Shown: positions 49,733-59,075 of the stretch, piece by piece | How the letters are laid out: every line of letters begins with the position of its first letter | Numbering within the stretch: position 1 is the stretch's first letter | DNA from: Micromonospora tarapacensis | Lineage (GTDB): Bacteria; Actinomycetota; Actinomycetes; Mycobacteriales; Micromonosporaceae | Direction: 5' to 3' | NCBI RefSeq assembly: GCF_019697375.1 | Contig: NZ_JAHCDI010000004.1 | Span: 2,281,324 to 2,345,323, forward strand | DNA length: 64,000 nt | Program-made: the position numbers and the translations under genes | Notes under the pieces: generated by a model | Databases searched by the model: none | Told to the model about the DNA's origin: nothing | Seen by the model: only the letters and a program-made list of their open reading frames with translations

Positions 49733-50979
49733 ATGCCCACCTACTTCTCACCCGGCATCTACGTCGAGGAGGTGCCCAGTGGTGCCCGGCCGATCGGACC
49801 GGTCGGCACCAGCACCGCCGGCTTCGTCGGCGTCGCACCGGACCGCACCGCCCACCTCGGCGAGGCCCTCGCGGTGAACAACTGGACCGACTTCCTCCGG
49901 TTGTACGCCGACGGCGAACAGTTGGAGAGCACCCCGCTGGCCCGGGCCGTCTTCGGTTTCCTCGACAACGGTGGCACCCGCTGCTGGGTGGTCAACGTCG
50001 GCGAGGGCGGCTCGATCTCCGGCACCGGCCGCCAGCGCGGCGGGTTGGACCTGCTCGAGGCGGTCGACGAGATCGCCATCCTGGCCGCACCCGGCTTCCA
50101 CGACCCGGTCTCCCACGAGGCCCTGCTCAGCATGGCCGAACGCACCCGCACGATGGTCGCCATCTGCGACCCGGCACCCGACATCGACGACGTCTCCACC
50201 CTCACCCGGGTCGCCACGCCCGGCTCGGCCCGGCCACCGAAGCCGAGCGACGCCGACGCGGCTGCCGCCACCGGCGGCGGATCGGGCTCGGGCTCCGGCG
50301 GGGCGGCCCGGTGTCACACCGACCCCGGCAGTGCGACGTCGCCACCCTCTACTATCCCTGGCTGCAGGTCCGCGACCCACTCAGCGGCGAGTTGGTGCTC
50401 ACCCCGCCGAGCGGGCACGTCGCGGGCATCTGGGCCCGCACCGACGCCCTGCGCGGGGTGCACAAGGCACCGGCGAACGAACCGGTACGCGGCGCGGTCG
50501 ACCTGGGCCACCTGGTCACCCGGGCCGAGCACGATGTGCTCAACCCCAAGGGCGTCAACGTCATCCGCTACTTCCCCGGCGAGGGCATCCGGGTCTGGGG
50601 CGCGCGTACCCTCGCCGCCGAGGCCAGCGAGTGGCGCTACCTCAACGTCCGGCGGCTCTCCATCGCCATCGAACAGGCCATCGCCAACGGCACGCGCTGG
50701 ATGGTGTTCGAGCCGAACGACTACACGCTGTGGCGTTCGATCCGCCGGGACGTCGGCGCCTTCCTCACCCGGGTGTGGCGTGACGGCGCGCTGCTGGGGC
50801 GTACGCCCGAGGAGGCGTTCTTCATCAAATGCGACGAGGAGACGAATCCGGTCGACGTCCGCGACGCCGGCATGGTGGTCGCCCACATCGGCATCGCCGT
50901 GGTCAAGCCCGCGGAGTTCGTGGTGTTCAAGCTGAGCCAGTGGGCCGGCGGCACCGAGACCGAGACGATTGGAGGCTGA
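49733..50979 (+). pseudogene. Contractile tail sheath protein (one apparent frameshift)
   Basis: About 415 residues if repaired. The first frame opens with the sheath signature MPTYFSPGIYVEEVPSGARPI and VGTSTAGFVGVAP, and continues to VATPGSARPPKPSDAD and a Gly/Ser linker. The second frame gives DVATLYYPWLQVRDPLSGE, PPSGHVAGIWARTDALRGVHKAPANE, LNPKGVNVIRYFPGEGIRVWGARTL and the C-terminal VVAHIGIAVVKPAEFVVFKLSQW. That is a complete sheath C-domain of the phage-tail-sheath/Pvc2 family. The switch lies near 50290-50315, and one base added near GCCCGGTGTC restores it. Contraction of this sheath drives the tube. Confidence 0.88.
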
Positions 50980-50980
50980 C

Positions 50981-51460
50981 ATGCCGACCACGGCCACGCC
51001 GCAGCCGGGCACCCCGGTCGACCCCTACCGTGGGTACAACTTCCAGCTGCTGGTCAACGGTGTGACAAACGGCCATTTCACCGAGGTGAGCGGGCTCGAG
51101 GTGAACATCCCCGCGGTGCCGTACCGGGAACAGGGCAACGACCGGATCCGGATGGTCCCCGGGCAGGTCGAGTACGGGCCGGTCACGCTGCACTTCGGTC
51201 TCACCGCGTCGCGGGAGTTGTGGGACTGGGTGCACGCGGTCGCCCGGGGCACGGTCAACCGCCGCAACGTCTCCGTGGTGCTGCTCGACGCCGCCGGCAC
51301 GGCGGAGGTGCTGCGCTGGAATCTGATCAACGCCTGGCCGACGAACTGGCGGGGCGCCCACCTGAACACGCTCGGCCAGGAGATCGCCATCGCGGCACTG
51401 ACGCTGCGCTACGAGAGCCTGGAACTGGAGGCCGGTGGTGCCGCGCCGACGCCCGCGTAG
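50981..51460 (+). CDS. Contractile system inner tube protein (T4 gp19-like)
   Basis: A 159-residue tube protein: YRGYNFQLLVNGVTNGHFTEVSGLEVNIPAVPYREQG at the N-terminus, VTLHFGLTASRELWDWVHAVARG in the middle and IAALTLRYESLELEAGG at the end, all typical of the phage T4 gp19/Pvc1 tube family. It stacks as hexamers inside the sheath. Only one tube gene is present, where many systems have two or three. Start ATG 50981, two bases after the sheath stop, with GGAGG just inside the sheath end. Confidence 0.93.
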   Translation: MPTTATPQPGTPVDPYRGYNFQLLVNGVTNGHFTEVSGLEVNIPAVPYREQGNDRIRMVPGQVEYGPVTLHFGLTASRELWDWVHAVARGTVNRRNVSVVLLDAAGTAEVLRWNLINAWPTNWRGAHLNTLGQEIAIAALTLRYESLELEAGGAAPTPA

Positions 51461-51688
51461 CTGGCTGGCCGGCCGGCTGCGGTCCGCGGCACGGATCGTG
51501 GACCGCTTCGCCGGCGTCATCGATCCCTGTCCCACCGCGACCGCCGCCGCACCGCCCGTCGGGTCCGGTGCCGGTGGCGCCGCGGGTTCGGACCGGCGAC
51601 CCGGCCAGCCGCCGGAGCACTGGCTGCGGGTGGTCGCGACGCACGCTCCCGGCCTGCTGCGCGACCTCGCCGTGGACCTACCGGGCGG

Positions 51689-51724
51689 CACGGAGCGGAC
51701 GGACGGCACGGAGCGGACGGACGG
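51689..51724 (+). repeat. Tandem 18-bp repeat
   Basis: Two exact copies of CACGGAGCGGACGGACGG, encoding TERTDG twice in the low-complexity protein. Confidence 0.8.
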
Positions 51725-51894
51725 CACCGCGCCGGACCCAGGCCACCCCTACCGCCGGCCGGGTACGGGCGATGCCGCAGGCCCGCACCAGACGTCCGAC
51801 ACCCCGGCCGGCCTGGCGTTGCCGGCAGCGGACCGGACCTCGGCCGGCGTGGCACCGCCGGCAGTGGACGAGACCGCCGCTACCTCCGACACGT

Positions 51895-51977
51895 CCTTTG
51901 CTCTGCTTCAACCGACGCAACGCCCACTGTCCGGAAACCGGACGCCGGGCGATGCGTGGAGTGAAGCAGAGCAAAGG
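51895..51977. repeat. Palindromic element inside the low-complexity gene
   Basis: Perfect 16-bp arms CCTTTGCTCTGCTTCA (51895-51910) and TGAAGCAGAGCAAAGG (51962-51977). Inside, GCAACGCCC and GGGCGATGC pair with one mismatch, and the tip is GTCCGG-AAA-CCGGAC. The whole 83 bases folds into one long hairpin. The arms are A/T-rich and have codon use unlike the flanks, suggesting an inserted REP/MITE-like element. Confidence 0.75.
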
Positions 51978-52742
51978 GGCGGCGCAGGGACACCACCTCG
52001 GCCCGGCTCCGGGTCGGCCGATGCTCCGGTGCCGCGAGCAGGCTCCCGCCGGCCGACCCGCTCGAACGGCTGGCTTCACCCGCCCGACACCGCCGGGTCC
52101 GGGACGGTCACGCCGGCTGGCTCCCGGACCGGACCGACGCACCAGTCGCCGCGGCCGGTCCGGGCCCACCTGAGCCTGGCACCGGAGCCACGGCTGGCGG
52201 ATCCGGACCTGACGACGCTACCCAGCCCACACCCCACCGGAGCGAGCCCGCACCCCGGCCCGGCGACCGGGTCACCTGCGAGGCAGCCGGCCACCCGACC
52301 CGGCGGCGACCTTCATCGGCGCGCCGGAGCGGGTCTCCCGGACCGGGACGGCGAGATCGGGCACCACCTCCCGACCCGGGGCGGGCGCCGTCCGGCGACG
52401 GACTCTGGCCGGGCAGCGGCGCCCCGGCCGGCGACGGACGGTGGCAGGGCAGCGGGTTGCCCCCACGCGCCCGGCCGGCGACGCGCGCCGGCCCGACGCG
52501 GTACGCCAATCCGATGGCCGACGCCGACCCGGCGGCGAGACCCAGGCGGGCGACGGGCACCGCGCCGGCCCGGCGGGCCGCTCCTGGCCGGAGTTGGAGC
52601 CTCAGCGCTCACCCGGCGGATGGGGCGGACCCGATCCGTGGCCGGCGCTGCCCGACGACCGGGCACTGTGGTCGGTCCCCGATCCGGGTGGCCCGGACGC
52701 CGAACGTCTGGGCCGGCTCGACAGCGAGCAGGCGGGTGGCTG

Positions 52743-55105
52743 ATGGAACGCGTCGCCTTCCTCATCGACAGCAGCGGCGAGCGGATCGACTGCCTGCTCA
52801 ACCCGGAAACCGTCCAGGCGACCCGCCTCGCCGGCGTCCGACACCGGGGCGACACCGGCGGCCAGCTCACCGGCGCCGGGCTGGCCGACGACCCGCTGGT
52901 CTTCACCGGCGGAGGCCGCACCGAACTCGTGCTCGACCTGCTCTTCGACATCGACTTCGCCGAGGGGCAGGTGCGCCCCGCCGACGTACGGGCGCTGACC
53001 CGCCCGCTGTGGATGCTGGCGGAGAACTCGGCGGTCGAACACGGTTGGCTGCGGCCACCGCTGGTCCGGTTGGTCTGGGGCAAGACCTGGAACGTGCCCG
53101 GAGTGATCGTCGCCGTCGCGGAGCGCTTCGACGCCTTCACCGCCACCGGTTCGCCACGCCGGTCATGGCTGCGGCTCAAGCTGGTCCGGGTGGCGGAGGA
53201 CGCCGATCGGGCGCAGGAGGGCTTCGCCGAGGAACTGTCCGTCGCGCAGACCCCGGCCGTGGCGCCCGGCACGACCGTGCTCGCCGCCGGCGACGGGACC
53301 GCCGCCGCCGACTCCTCGGGCGTACGCTTCGACCTGCTCGCCCACGACGCCCTGGGCTCACCGCTGCGCTGGCGGCTGCTGGCCGAGCACAACCGGATCA
53401 CCGACCCGCTCGCCGTGCCCGCCGGCACCGCCCTGGCCGTGCCACCGCTGCCCGGAACCGCGCCGGCCGCGCTCGCCGAGCCGCTGTCCGCGGCCACCGG
53501 CGGGAGGGTCGTGACCGCCGCCGCGCACCGGGCGCCGACCGTGCTGCTCGACGGCGCCGCGTTGCCCGCGACGGTGTACGGCCGGGTCACGTCGATCCGG
53601 GTGGCCGCCCGGCTGAACCGGCCCACCCAGTGCGAAGTGGCGCTGAGCGCCGGGTCCGGCACCGCCGCGCTGACCGGGCCGGTGCGCATCGGCGCCCACC
53701 TCGACGTCCGTCTCGACGGGCAGTCGGCGGCCCTGTTCACCGGCGAGGTCACCGCCGTCGAGGTCGAGTACGCCGCCGACGGCGCCGCCACGCTGCGGCT
53801 GCGCGGGTACGACGCCCTGCACCGGCTGCGCAAGCGCCAGCGGCTCCGGGTCTTCGAGTCGGTGACCGCCGCCGAACTGGCCACGGAACTCTGCGCCGAC
53901 CTCGGGTTGAGCGTCGACGCGGAGGCCGACGGGCCGCGGCTGGACCGGCTCCCGCACCACCGGCCCAGCGATCTCGACCTGCTGCTGGAGGTGACCGGCC
54001 GGGCCGGGCTGCACCTCAGCGTCGACGGGGACGTGCTGCATCTGGTCACCCTGCGGGGCCACGGCGAACCGATCGCGCTGGAGTTGGGCCGCGACGTGCA
54101 CGGCCTGCGGCTGTCGGTCAACTCCGACGCGGCGGCCGGGAGAGCGCGGCGCTCGGCTGGCACCCACAGCGGGCCGAACCGATCAGCCAGCGCGCGGGCA
54201 CGCCACGGTGCGGGCGGCACACCCCGGTCGACCCGGATCCGGCCGACGTCGGCGCCGACGGCACCCGTACCGCACTGGACCAGCCGGGGCGCAGCGACGA
54301 CGAGATCGCCGCGCTCGCCCAGGCCCGGCTGGACGTCCGGGCCGCCGCCCTGGTCACCGCGGCGGGAACGGCCGAGGGCGATCCGGCGCTGCGACCCGGC
54401 CGCCGGATACGCCTGAGCGGTGTCGCCGAGGCGGTGGCGGGCACGTACGTGCTGACCGAGGTGGTGCACACCGTCGACGCGAGCGGTCACCTGAGCCGCT
54501 TCTCCACCGCACCGCCACCGGCGCCACCGGCCGGGCCGCCCGCCCCGGCGGTGGTCACCCTCGGCACGGTGACCGACGTGACGGACCCCGACGGGTTGGG
54601 CCGGGTGCGGGTGGAACTGCCGGCGTACGGCGGGGCGGACGCCGGGTGGCTCGCGGTCCTCTGCCCGGGAGCGGGCCGGGGCAAGGGACTGGTGGCGCTG
54701 CCCGATCCGCAGGACAGCGTGCTGGTGGCGCTGCCCGGTGGTGAACCGGCCTCGGGAGTGGTGCTCGGCTCGCTGTTCGGCACCGTCGAGCCGTACGACA
54801 CCGGGGTGGACGACGGACGGGCCCGGCGCTGGTCGCTGCGGACGGCCGGGGGTCAGCAGGTGGTGATCGACGACGTGGCACGCAGCCTGCGGTTGAGCAC
54901 CGACGCCGGCAGCTGGCTGGAGCTGACCCCGCAACTGGCCACCCTGCACGCCGCCAGCGACCTGGTGCTCTCCGCACCGGGGCGGGCGATGGTCGTCCGC
55001 GCCCGGAGCGTCGACTTCCTGCACGCCGAGACGGTCGAGGATCCGCAGACCGCCGCCGAGCGGGCCCGCACCCTCGCCCGTGCCCATCACGAAGGAGGCG
55101 GCTGA
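52743..55105 (+). pseudogene. Fusion of LysM tube-adaptor (Pvc7-like) and VgrG-like spike (Pvc8-like), one apparent frameshift
   Basis: About 787 residues if repaired. Residues 1-170 (MERVAFLIDSSGERIDCLLNPETV, VLDLLFDIDFAEGQVRPADVRALTRPLW) are the CIS adaptor domain; 195-238 are LysM-like (FDLLAHDALGSPLRWRLLAEHN...AVPPLPG). A gpD/VgrG N-part follows (YGRVTSIRVAARLNRPTQCEV, GYDALHRLRKRQRLRVFE). After the frame switch near 54125-54145 come ALGWHPQRAEPI, an OB-fold (VTDVTDPDGLGRVRVELPAY) and a spike-type beta-helix tail. One missing base in GCGGCGGCCGGG explains the break. Adaptor and spike are usually separate genes. Confidence 0.85.
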
Positions 55106-55443
55106 TGCGCTGGATCCACCGCGACTCGTTGATCAGGTGCAGTCACGACGGCCGGGTCCGCAACCGGGCCGCCCAGCAGTGGGTGACCGTGGCCGGCGTG
55201 CCGGTGCTGGTGGCCGACGACCCGAAGGGCCGCGAGATCGTCGCCTGCCCGAACTACGGCGCCACGGTCAAGCCGTGCACCCGGACCGAGCCGGTACGGG
55301 CCGGCTACAGCGACTGGGTACGCGTCAACGGTCACCGGATCGTGCTATCGCACCTTTCCGGGTTCACCAACGGCAGCCCGCCCGGCCAGTTCACCTACCG
55401 GGTGCGCGACCCCCGGCAGCGGTTCGTGGGGGCCGACCGGTGA
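55105..55443 (+). CDS. PAAR-like spike-tip candidate
   Basis: A 112-residue protein directly after the VgrG-like gene (TGATG overlap). Cysteines 12, 48 and 58 and histidines 5 and 14 could form a metal site (LIRCSHDGRV, EIVACPNYGATVKPC). The rest is beta-rich with VRVNGHRIVLSHLSGFTNGSPPGQFTYRV. Size, position and Cys/His content match the small conserved spike-tip proteins of actinobacterial contractile systems; there is no classic PAAR triplet. Its stop overlaps the gp25 start (GTGA). Confidence 0.65.
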   Translation: MRWIHRDSLIRCSHDGRVRNRAAQQWVTVAGVPVLVADDPKGREIVACPNYGATVKPCTRTEPVRAGYSDWVRVNGHRIVLSHLSGFTNGSPPGQFTYRVRDPRQRFVGADR

Positions 55444-55907
55444 GGGCCCTCCGGTTCGTCGGCGCCGGCTTCGACCCGGGTCAGGGCCGCGGGCCCGGAT
55501 TGACCGCAGCCGGCGGGCTGGCCATGACCGACGGTGACGAGACGGTACGCCAGGCGCTGTTCCTGCTGCTGTCCACCACCCCGGGCGAGCGGCTGATGCG
55601 CCCCGGGTACGGATCACACCTGCACCGGCTGGTCTTCGCGCCGAACGACGACACCACCGCCGGGCTCGCCATCCACTACGTGCGCGCGGCCATCGCCCGA
55701 TGGGAGCCCCGCATCGACGTACTCGACGTCGACGCCGGGCCCGACCGGGACGACCCGTGGCGCCTGGTGATCCGGCTGGACTACCGGATCCGGGCCAGCC
55801 TCACCCCCGGTCAGCTCGTCTTCTCGGTCGACCTGCTGCCCGCCGACGACGACCCGCCCGCCGGGCCGACGCCCGATCCCGGCGCCGACGTAGAGGAGCC
55901 GCGATGA
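55440..55907 (+). CDS. Baseplate wedge protein gp25/GPW family (Pvc9-like)
   Basis: A 155-residue protein. After a 25-residue lead, MTDGDETVRQALFLLLSTTPGERLMRPGYGSHLHRLVF is the gp25 signature (EEIRxSIxxIL...R.PxFG-type). ARWEPRIDVLDVDAG and LVIRLDYRIRA complete it. It links the sheath to the baseplate hub. Start GTG 55440 overlaps the previous stop, and its own stop overlaps the baseplate-J start (ATGA). The acidic Pro/Asp-rich C-tail is unstructured. Confidence 0.92.
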   Translation: MRALRFVGAGFDPGQGRGPGLTAAGGLAMTDGDETVRQALFLLLSTTPGERLMRPGYGSHLHRLVFAPNDDTTAGLAIHYVRAAIARWEPRIDVLDVDAGPDRDDPWRLVIRLDYRIRASLTPGQLVFSVDLLPADDDPPAGPTPDPGADVEEPR

Positions 55908-58498
55908 CGCTGCCCGTGCCGCACCTGGACGACCGGACCTTCCTCGACCTGGTGACCGAGGCCCGGGAACGGATCCGGCAGTCCTGCCCGGGCTGGACCG
56001 ACCTGTCCGCGCACGATCCGGGCATCGCACTGCTGGAGGCGTTCGCCCACCTCACCGAGGTGATGATCTACCGGCTGAACCAGTTGCCGGAAAGGGCGTA
56101 CGTCTCCTTCCTCAACCTGCTCGGGGTGACCCGGCACGCGCCGACGGCGGCCTGGGCGGACGTCCGGTTCACCCGCACCGGCGCCGACGACGCCCCGCTG
56201 CGGATCCCGGCCGGCACCCGGGTGGCCGCGGCCCGCGGTGCCGACCCGCGACCGGTGGTCTTCATCACCTGCGAACCGGCGCTGCTGACCGCCGGGCAGC
56301 GCGAGGCGACCGTCCGGATGCACCACTGTGAGCCGGTCGAGGCGGAACTGCTCGGCGTGGGCACCGGCGCACCGGGCCAGGTGCTGCGCGCCGAACGGGC
56401 GCCACTGGCGCGTACCGCCGAGCCACTGGACCTGCTGCTCGGTGTCGAGGTGCCCGCCGGGTCGGTGGAACTGGGGGCGGCGGCCCGGGAACACGACGGA
56501 CGCACCTTCGAGATCTGGCGCGCGGTGGACAGCTTCGCCGGCCTCGGCCCGCAGGACAAGGCGTACCTGGTGGACCGCTGCTCCGGGACGGTGACCTTCG
56601 CCCCGGCGCTGGACCTGCGGGCACCCGACGGTTCGTTGAGCGTCGGCGACGGCGCGGTCGCGGCGGTGCCGCCGGCCGGGCGTCAGGTCCGCCTCTGGTA
56701 CCGCGCGGGTGGCGGGCCGGCCGGCAACGTGGCCGCCGGCACGCTGACGAGCCTGCGCGACCCGCTGCCGGGGGTGAGGGTGGCCAATCCGCTGCCGGCG
56801 GCCGGCGGGCGGGAGATGGAGGCCATGGAGTCGGTGCTGCTGCGCGGGCCGTACGCGTTCTTCGCCCAGCAACGCGCGGTGACCGCCCGTGACTTCGAGG
56901 TGCTGGCCACCGCCTCCGGTGGGGTGAGCCGGGCCCGTGCCTTCACCCGGGCCGCCGTCTACAGCTTCGCCCGGCCGGGCGAGGTGGAGGTGGTGCTGGT
57001 GCCGTACGTGCCGGCCGACGCCCGGCCCGGCGGCCGGCTCCCGGTGCGGGTGCTGCGCGAGCACGAGGTGGACCAGGCGCGGCTGCGGGTCGAGGCGGAC
57101 CTGGAGCGTCGCCGCTCGCTGGGCACCACCTGCCGGGCGAGCTGGGCGCGGTACAAGGCGGTGTCCATCCGGGCCCGGGTGGTGGTCCGCCGGGAGGAGG
57201 ACGTCGAGGCGGTGCGCCGGCGCATCCACGACCGGCTGCACCAGACGCTCAGCCCGCTGCCGGGCACGCTCAACCCGACCGGTTGGGCGTTCGGCGAGCC
57301 GTTGCGGGCGTCCAACGTGTACCGGCTGCTGGAGCACGCCGAGCCCGGGGTGCGCTACGTCGAGTCGGTGCGGTTCGTGGTGGACGAGGCACCGGAAGAC
57401 CAGGTGCGGACCCTCGCCGCCGACGAGTACCAGCCACGCACCTGGTACGCCGGCAGCGGTGCGGTGCTGTTCCGGTCGACAAACGCGGGAGCCGGTTGGG
57501 AGCCGGCGGGACGGTTCGACGGGGAGACCGTGCAGCGGGTGGCACCCGCGCCCGCCCCGGTCCGCCCGGGCATCGTGGCCCGGCCCGGTTCGGTGGCGGT
57601 GGCCACCGTCCGCGCCGGTGGCGGTTCCCGGGTGCACCTGAGCACCGACCTGGGCGAGACCTGGTCGCTGCTGGCCGACCTGGAGTCACGGATCAGCGAC
57701 CTGGCGTGGATCGACCGGGACGGCGCGGGATCGCTGCTGGTCGCCACCGACACCGGGCTGTACGAGGTGTCCCTGCTGCCCGGTGCGGTGCCGCTGCAGA
57801 TCCTGGTCGAGCCGGCCGACGCCGATCGGGGCTTCTACGCGGTGCGGGCGTTCGTCTCCGAACGGGGCGCCCCGGGGGTCGCGGTGGCGGCCCAGGCCGG
57901 TTTCGGAGTGTACCTGTCCGGCAACGCCGGTCGGCCCGGCAGCTTCAGCCACGTCGGCCTGGCCAACGTCGACAACCGGGTGCTCACCGTGCAGTACGAC
58001 GGCCCCGCCACCCTGCTGTGGAGCGGCGCCGGGGAGCCGGACCCGAAGAAACCCGGGCAGGGCTGCTTCCGCGCCCGGCTGTTCGAGTCCGACGTGAAGT
58101 GGCAGGCGGTGCAGGCGGGTTGGGTCGGCGGCACCTGCCGGGACCTCGCCTTCAGTGGCACTCTCGCGCTGGCCGCGACGCAGAGCGGTGGGGTGCTGCG
58201 CCTGGACACCCTCGCCGCGCAGCCGCAGTGGACGTCGGTGATGGTCAACTGCGGACTGCCGCTGCGCGACCGGTCCCGGTTCGTGCCGGTGGACGCGGTC
58301 GCCGCGACCAGCGGCGCCGAGCGGCTGGTGCTGGCCGGCGGCGAGCGCGGGGTGCACCGCAGCGCCGACGCGGTGGACTGGTCTGCCAGCGCCAACCAGG
58401 CCACCGCCGACGTGGTGACCGTCCCGGACACATGGCTGCTCTGCTCCGGCGAGCACGACATCGAGGTGGTGCGGCAGGATGCGTCGAGCGGGCATTGA
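55904..58498 (+). CDS. Baseplate assembly J-like protein fused to an Asp-box beta-propeller
   Basis: An 864-residue protein. Residues 1-500 are baseplate-J/Pvc11-like: MTLPVPHLDDRTFLDLVTEARERI, DPGIALLEAFAHLTEVMIYRLNQLPERAYVSFLNLLG, ANPLPAAGGREMEA, VTARDFEVLA, and the LEHAEPGVRYVESVRF end. The remainder is a propeller with Asp-box-type repeats (FRSTNAGAGWEP near 522, VHLSTDLGETWSLL near 579, GVHRSADAVDWSA near 817). Such a propeller could bind glycans or a fibre. Start ATG 55904, with GAGGAGCC upstream. The sequence is intact over 2.6 kb. Confidence 0.9.
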   Translation: MTLPVPHLDDRTFLDLVTEARERIRQSCPGWTDLSAHDPGIALLEAFAHLTEVMIYRLNQLPERAYVSFLNLLGVTRHAPTAAWADVRFTRTGADDAPLRIPAGTRVAAARGADPRPVVFITCEPALLTAGQREATVRMHHCEPVEAELLGVGTGAPGQVLRAERAPLARTAEPLDLLLGVEVPAGSVELGAAAREHDGRTFEIWRAVDSFAGLGPQDKAYLVDRCSGTVTFAPALDLRAPDGSLSVGDGAVAAVPPAGRQVRLWYRAGGGPAGNVAAGTLTSLRDPLPGVRVANPLPAAGGREMEAMESVLLRGPYAFFAQQRAVTARDFEVLATASGGVSRARAFTRAAVYSFARPGEVEVVLVPYVPADARPGGRLPVRVLREHEVDQARLRVEADLERRRSLGTTCRASWARYKAVSIRARVVVRREEDVEAVRRRIHDRLHQTLSPLPGTLNPTGWAFGEPLRASNVYRLLEHAEPGVRYVESVRFVVDEAPEDQVRTLAADEYQPRTWYAGSGAVLFRSTNAGAGWEPAGRFDGETVQRVAPAPAPVRPGIVARPGSVAVATVRAGGGSRVHLSTDLGETWSLLADLESRISDLAWIDRDGAGSLLVATDTGLYEVSLLPGAVPLQILVEPADADRGFYAVRAFVSERGAPGVAVAAQAGFGVYLSGNAGRPGSFSHVGLANVDNRVLTVQYDGPATLLWSGAGEPDPKKPGQGCFRARLFESDVKWQAVQAGWVGGTCRDLAFSGTLALAATQSGGVLRLDTLAAQPQWTSVMVNCGLPLRDRSRFVPVDAVAATSGAERLVLAGGERGVHRSADAVDWSASANQATADVVTVPDTWLLCSGEHDIEVVRQDASSGH

Positions 58499-59075
58499 GC
58501 GGCTGCTGCCCGCGGCCTACCAGCGGGCCTGCGTGCCGGGCAGCGTGCTGTGGGCGCTGCTGGACGTGATGGAGGCGTTGCACGCCCCGGACGAGACGGT
58601 GCTGGCCGACGTCGACGCGCTGTTCGCGCCGTACCAGGCGCCGGGCCCGATGGTGGCCTACCTGGCCCGGTGGGTGGCGATGGACCACGTCGTCGCCAGG
58701 CCCCGGCGGGACGCGCCGCTGCCGCTGCCGCTGAGCCGGCTGCGCGATCTGGTGGCCCACGGTGCGCAGTTGGCCGCCTGGCGGGGCACCCCGCACGGGC
58801 TGCGCACCGCCCTGGAGCTGGCCACCGGGGTCACCGGTTTCGTCCTCGACGAACCGGCCGAACGACCCTTCCACGTGGTCGTCCGGGTTCCGCCGGCCGC
58901 CGCCGACCAGGTGAGCCTGGTCAGCCGCATCGTCGAGGCGGAGAAACCCGCCGCGGTCACCGCCGAGATCACGGTCGGGGAATCCTCGCCGGACCGTGCG
59001 GTCGGGCGGGCCAGCGTTCCGTCGCCATCCGTCGTCCCCACCTCTCCCGTTCCCGCTCCCGAGGAGCCGTCATGA
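58479..59075 (+). CDS. Phage tail protein I-like baseplate protein
   Basis: A 198-residue protein: [56 protein letters not shown], then FLARWV-type [10 protein letters not shown] and [35 protein letters not shown], the hallmark of the tail-protein-I domain of CIS baseplates. A Ser/Pro/Val-rich C-tail follows residue 165. It starts 20 bases inside the baseplate-J gene, so the genes are coupled, and ends on the next ATGA. Confidence 0.85.
   Translation: MRRAGIERLLPAAYQRACVPGSVLWALLDVMEALHAPDETVLADVDALFAPYQAPGPMVAYLARWVAMDHVVARPRRDAPLPLPLSRLRDLVAHGAQLAAWRGTPHGLRTALELATGVTGFVLDEPAERPFHVVVRVPPAAADQVSLVSRIVEAEKPAAVTAEITVGESSPDRAVGRASVPSPSVVPTSPVPAPEEPS

Larger units (their letters stand above)
51438..52743 (+). 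pseudogene. Pro/Arg/Gly-rich contractile-system protein, frame disturbed
   Basis: The gene appears to start inside the tube gene end (GTG 51438, GGAGG upstream) with VPRRRPRSWLAGRLRSAARIVDRF and PEHWLRVVATHAPGLLRDLAVD. It appears to end at TGA 52741-52743 with WPALPDDRALWSVPDPG and AERLGRLDSEQAGG, overlapping the next start (TGATG). The two ends are in different frames; the total is one base too many. The middle is low complexity and holds a 2x18-bp tandem repeat (TERTDG twice) and an 83-base hairpin. Its place between tube and LysM adaptor is that of small Pvc6-type genes, but it is far longer. Function unknown. Confidence 0.55.

Noticed and set aside
51678..52169. Minus-strand open frame of 163 residues across the hairpin
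   Set aside because: Arg/Gly-rich with no family features; it is the complement of the low-complexity gene.
52313..55090. Very long minus-strand open frame opposite the LysM/VgrG gene
   Set aside because: Antisense shadow of high-G+C coding DNA; Ser/Arg-rich and without recognisable domains.
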